A stretch of 44,353 bases of DNA, taken from contig CALDBJ010000138.1 in NCBI GenBank assembly GCA_937937835.1, positions 1 to 44,353 of the forward strand. The letters are read 5' to 3'. Below are positions 41,982 to 44,353 of the stretch, in pieces. This DNA comes from an uncultured Collinsella sp. Its GTDB lineage: Bacteria; Actinomycetota; Coriobacteriia; Coriobacteriales; Coriobacteriaceae. A model generated the notes under the pieces. That model was given only the letters and a program-made list of their open reading frames with translations. It searched no databases and was not told the origin of the DNA. Position 1 is the stretch's first letter, and each line of letters opens with the position of its first letter. The position numbers and the translations under genes are program-made.

Positions 41982-43073
41982 TTACCGTTCCTCGTGTTGC
42001 GGCCTGGCCGCCTCGACTGTCTTTACACGGTTCTTATCGACGTACATGTTTTTGTCGGCCTGGGAAAAGAGCTCGCGCATCGTAGGCGGTTCATCAAAAT
42101 CGCTGGAAAGCGCGTAGCCCACCGCATAGCTGATGGGCATGTCGGGGTGAGCCTCGGAATACTCGTTCACGTTCGCACGAACCCGAGCGAGACAGGACTC
42201 CACGGCAGCTCGATCGGTATCCCGCAGCACCGCGATAAACTCATCGCCGCCGTCGCGGCCCACAAAGCAGGTCTCGGACGCCACGCACCCCAGCTGCTGG
42301 GCAAAAGAACGGATGTACTCGTCACCCTTCTCGTGGCCAAAGCTGTTATTGACCGTATGCAGATTGTTAAGATCGAAAACACACAGCGCAACAGGCGCTT
42401 CGGCGGAAACGGGATGCCCCTGCCCCAAGATTTCCTCGCACTTGTTCTTGTTGGGCAGTCCCGTGGCTTCATCGAGATAGACTTTGTTCTGCAGCTCGCG
42501 ATTGAGCGCGGCAGTGCGCACCGCGCGAGCAAGTTCGACCGCAAAGGTCGCCACCAGGCCCACGATGTCGATAATCACCAAACCCTCAAGGCGATTGAGC
42601 GCCGTGGCCTTCTCCTGGGAGTAGTCCTCCGCAAGCCTCGTGGCATCGTCACAAATGCCAAAGAACTCCTCGCTCATGGCGATGATGTCGGTGTTCTCGT
42701 AGCCGACTTCGCGCACACGGGCAATCTCGGTGCGAAGCTTGTCAAAATAGCTCGCGAGCTCGGTCATCTTTGCCTGATACTCATCGTCATCGAGACGGAC
42801 GAGATTGAGGTCGTCGCTTCCGTAGCGCAAACCACTAATGTATGAATCAACGGCCTTGAGCAGGTCGTCTTGTGGCTGGCCTGCATCCTCGAGCTTAACG
42901 ATTCGCTGCGTGGTGCCGCGCACCAGACCGGCGTAGTTGACCACGCGCGCCGTGCCCTGGATGTCGGAGACGAGCAACATGACATTGATGAAGAAAAAGA
43001 TAAGAACTGCCGTGAGCGCCATCATCAGAAGGCGCACCGCCTGGCTGGCCTTCTTGGCGACAGAAGCATTCAC
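41982..43073 (-). CDS. Membrane GGDEF-domain diguanylate cyclase
   Basis: A 363-residue membrane sensor with a C-terminal GGDEF domain, expected to make cyclic di-GMP. Parts: membrane helix 1 at about 13-36 (L-L-M-M-A-L-T-A-V-L-I-F-F-F-I-N-V-M-L-L), an outer helical sensor region of ~130 residues, helix 2 at about 165-180 (L-V-I-I-D-I-V-G-L-V-A-T-F), and the catalytic domain with an intact G-G-D-E-F at about 273. The RxxD inhibitory site usually five residues before GGDEF is not evident. I chose GTG 43073 because GGAGGAG lies seven bases upstream; 19 further in-frame codons lack this. It converges on the ABC exporter operon. Confidence 0.88.
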   Translation of the reverse strand: MNASVAKKASQAVRLLMMALTAVLIFFFINVMLLVSDIQGTARVVNYAGLVRGTTQRIVKLEDAGQPQDDLLKAVDSYISGLRYGSDDLNLVRLDDDEYQAKMTELASYFDKLRTEIARVREVGYENTDIIAMSEEFFGICDDATRLAEDYSQEKATALNRLEGLVIIDIVGLVATFAVELARAVRTAALNRELQNKVYLDEATGLPNKNKCEEILGQGHPVSAEAPVALCVFDLNNLHTVNNSFGHEKGDEYIRSFAQQLGCVASETCFVGRDGGDEFIAVLRDTDRAAVESCLARVRANVNEYSEAHPDMPISYAVGYALSSDFDEPPTMRELFSQADKNMYVDKNRVKTVEAARPQHEER

Positions 43074-43215
43074 AAGCTCACTCCTCCAAACGGTAAAAGC
43101 GCAGATAGCGCGCAGTGTGCCGAAATTCACGCGCGGACAACTCTACCATGATGGACCGAGAGCCTCAAACTTGATGCAGCCTATGGGGCGCAGCTTAATC
43201 GGAATATTCAATGAG

Positions 43216-43950
43216 CTACAAGACCTCTGCTATAAGTGCTCGGCGCCCGTTTGTTTTATCACTGCAGGTAGAAAGAACGATGATGCGCGAATCAGGGCCA
43301 ACGTCATCCATGTCCGCATGCACCGCCGTCTGCGAGATATGCGTGAGCAGCGTCTGCATCGAGGCCTGGTCCAGGTTTCCCGGCCCAAAGATAATGTCAT
43401 CACTCGCAGCAAACGAACACACGGCAACGATGCGCAGCCGGAACGCCCCATCCTTTGTGTAGAGCGTGCCCGTGCGGTGCAGGTCAAAGAAGCCCCTGTC
43501 TAGAAACCGATCGACATCGCCAAACATCGCACCGTTATCCATGTGGTGCGCATAGAGCAGATTGTAGGGATCGGTCATCGCGCGGCTGTTGCGCGTATCC
43601 AAAAACACCGCTCCCGAAACCGCGGACTCCCCCAACACGTCTTTGTTGAGGTATTCCTGGTTATCTTTTCCCTGAACGAAGGGATAATCGATGTTGGTGC
43701 CATCGATGGTGACCCATCCGACAACGTCGGGATTTTTGGCCATCAGATCCTGCAGGCGTGCGCAATCGTTGGTCCCGGTGGGTTTGTAGTGCAGCAGCTC
43801 ATCGCTGATGAACCCGCCGTTCATAACGCTGTTTGTATCCCACAGCGAATAGCCCCCGTACAGCAGCATGAGCAGCACGAGAAAGCCGGCAAACCACGTA
43901 AGCACGCGGTCGCCGGCTCTCGCCAGCCGAGCTATGCGTTTAAGCTCCAT
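43216..43950 (-). CDS. Class B sortase
   Basis: A 244-residue membrane-anchored transpeptidase that joins proteins with a C-terminal sorting signal to the cell wall or to each other. One membrane helix at about 17-35 is followed by the catalytic domain. The triad is visible: His in L-L-Y-A-H-H-M (class B style), Cys229 in V-L-S-T-C-S-D and Arg in N-G-R-R-A. GAGGA precedes the ATG at 43950. The pilin-like gene directly upstream, 20 bases away, is the obvious substrate. Class B enzymes of this kind polymerise Spy0128-like pilins in streptococci. Confidence 0.93.
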   Translation of the reverse strand: MELKRIARLARAGDRVLTWFAGFLVLLMLLYGGYSLWDTNSVMNGGFISDELLHYKPTGTNDCARLQDLMAKNPDVVGWVTIDGTNIDYPFVQGKDNQEYLNKDVLGESAVSGAVFLDTRNSRAMTDPYNLLYAHHMDNGAMFGDVDRFLDRGFFDLHRTGTLYTKDGAFRLRIVAVCSFAASDDIIFGPGNLDQASMQTLLTHISQTAVHADMDDVGPDSRIIVLSTCSDKTNGRRALIAEVL

Positions 43951-43970
43951 CGGCTGTAATCCTCGCTGTT

Positions 43971-44353
43971 TTAACGACGATTACGACGAGGACGGAAGAA
44001 GACCACGCCCATCACGGCAGCAAACGCGACGATTGCCGCATAGGGAACGACCGTCCGAATAACATCGGTCGGAACGGTAACATCCTTGGTGTTGGTAAAG
44101 ATCACCGTGGTGTCGTAAGCACCGATAGCTTCCTCGACAATAGAGCTACCTTCTGTCGAATTGGTGCCATCACCAATCTTGTACGACGTCTTATAACCGT
44201 CGCCATGATAATCCGCCTCAGTTACGGCGAATTTATCCTCCGATGAGAGACCGTAAACGATGACGGATTCCCCATGCTTAAGGCTTACGGTAACCGCAGT
44301 TCCCGACGTAGCTGGAGTTTGGCTCATGGTGGTGGCACCGTTTTTCACAGTGG
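43971..44353 (-). CDS. C-terminal part of a sorted pilin-like surface protein (partial)
   Basis: The frame is open at the window edge, so only the last ~126 residues are seen. They look like a beta-sandwich pilin domain (V-T-V-S-L-K-H-G-E-S-V-I-V-Y-G-L, Y-D-T-T-V-I-F-T-N-T-K-D) and end in a sorting signal: V-P-T-D-V-I-R-T, a hydrophobic helix of about 18 residues, and F-R-P-R-R-N-R-R. The layout closely resembles the Streptococcus pyogenes pilin Spy0128, whose signal is E-V-P-T-G and is processed by a class B sortase; here Asp replaces Gly. The class B sortase gene follows 20 bases later. Confidence 0.8.
   Translation of the reverse strand, partial: TVKNGATTMSQTPATSGTAVTVSLKHGESVIVYGLSSEDKFAVTEADYHGDGYKTSYKIGDGTNSTEGSSIVEEAIGAYDTTVIFTNTKDVTVPTDVIRTVVPYAAIVAFAAVMGVVFFRPRRNRR

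Overview
The window is high-GC bacterial DNA with compact, mostly minus-strand operons, AGGAGG-type ribosome binding sites and frequent GTG/TTG starts. The gene content (prfA-prmC-tsaC-upp-atp order, a class B sortase with a Spy0128-like pilin tail, UbiD/UbiX anaerobic decarboxylation, heterodimeric ABC exporter) fits an anaerobic gut actinobacterium of the Coriobacteriia, most like Collinsella. That assignment is inference from gene content and sequence style; no rRNA or tRNA gene was seen.

Layout. 1-2.8 kb: mmuM and a DtxR/MntR-type regulator, divergent from pepT across a palindrome. 3.0-12.6 kb: LCP protein, murA and the complete F1Fo ATP synthase operon with an atpI-like first gene. 12.8-19.7 kb: upp, glpK, tsaC, an inserted HigBA-type toxin-antitoxin pair, a prmC with an unusual acidic insertion, and prfA. 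20-25.7 kb: an M20 peptidase with a polar amino-acid ABC importer, then an aldose epimerase. 25.7-27.6 kb: a membrane protein of unknown function and a MerR regulator. 27.7-32.6 kb: a prenylated-FMN decarboxylase module: UbiX, an LpdC-like UbiD, a DASS-family anion transporter, and a gene fusing an LpdD-like chaperone domain to a type I isopentenyl-diphosphate isomerase (IDI) domain. 32.8-34.5 kb: MFS exporter and low-molecular-weight phosphatase. 34.7-37.4 kb: DUF4143 ATPase behind three 33-bp-spaced repeats, a TIGR04076 protein and a pyridoxamine kinase. 37.6-41.8 kb: MarR regulator and a two-subunit ABC exporter. 42-44.35 kb: GGDEF protein, class B sortase and the C-terminal end of a sorted pilin cut by the window edge.

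The most interesting system is the decarboxylase module. UbiX joins a prenyl group to FMN, UbiD uses the resulting cofactor to decarboxylate an aromatic acid, the DASS protein could import the acid, and the fusion protein would join cofactor handling (LpdD) to prenyl donor chemistry (IDI). The IDI domain keeps all five metal ligands but has Ala where the catalytic Cys should be, with a Cys one residue earlier, so it may be a shifted-site isomerase or a non-catalytic prenyl-phosphate binder.

The second striking layer is non-coding. At least three families of dispersed hairpins sit at operon ends, often within 0-15 bases of stop codons. One family (three full copies, one solitary tail, one diverged relative) has a constant GACC-tetraloop-GGTC tip and stems that differ between copies by compensatory changes, which points to selection for structure. 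Its inner hairpin resembles a two-way intrinsic terminator.
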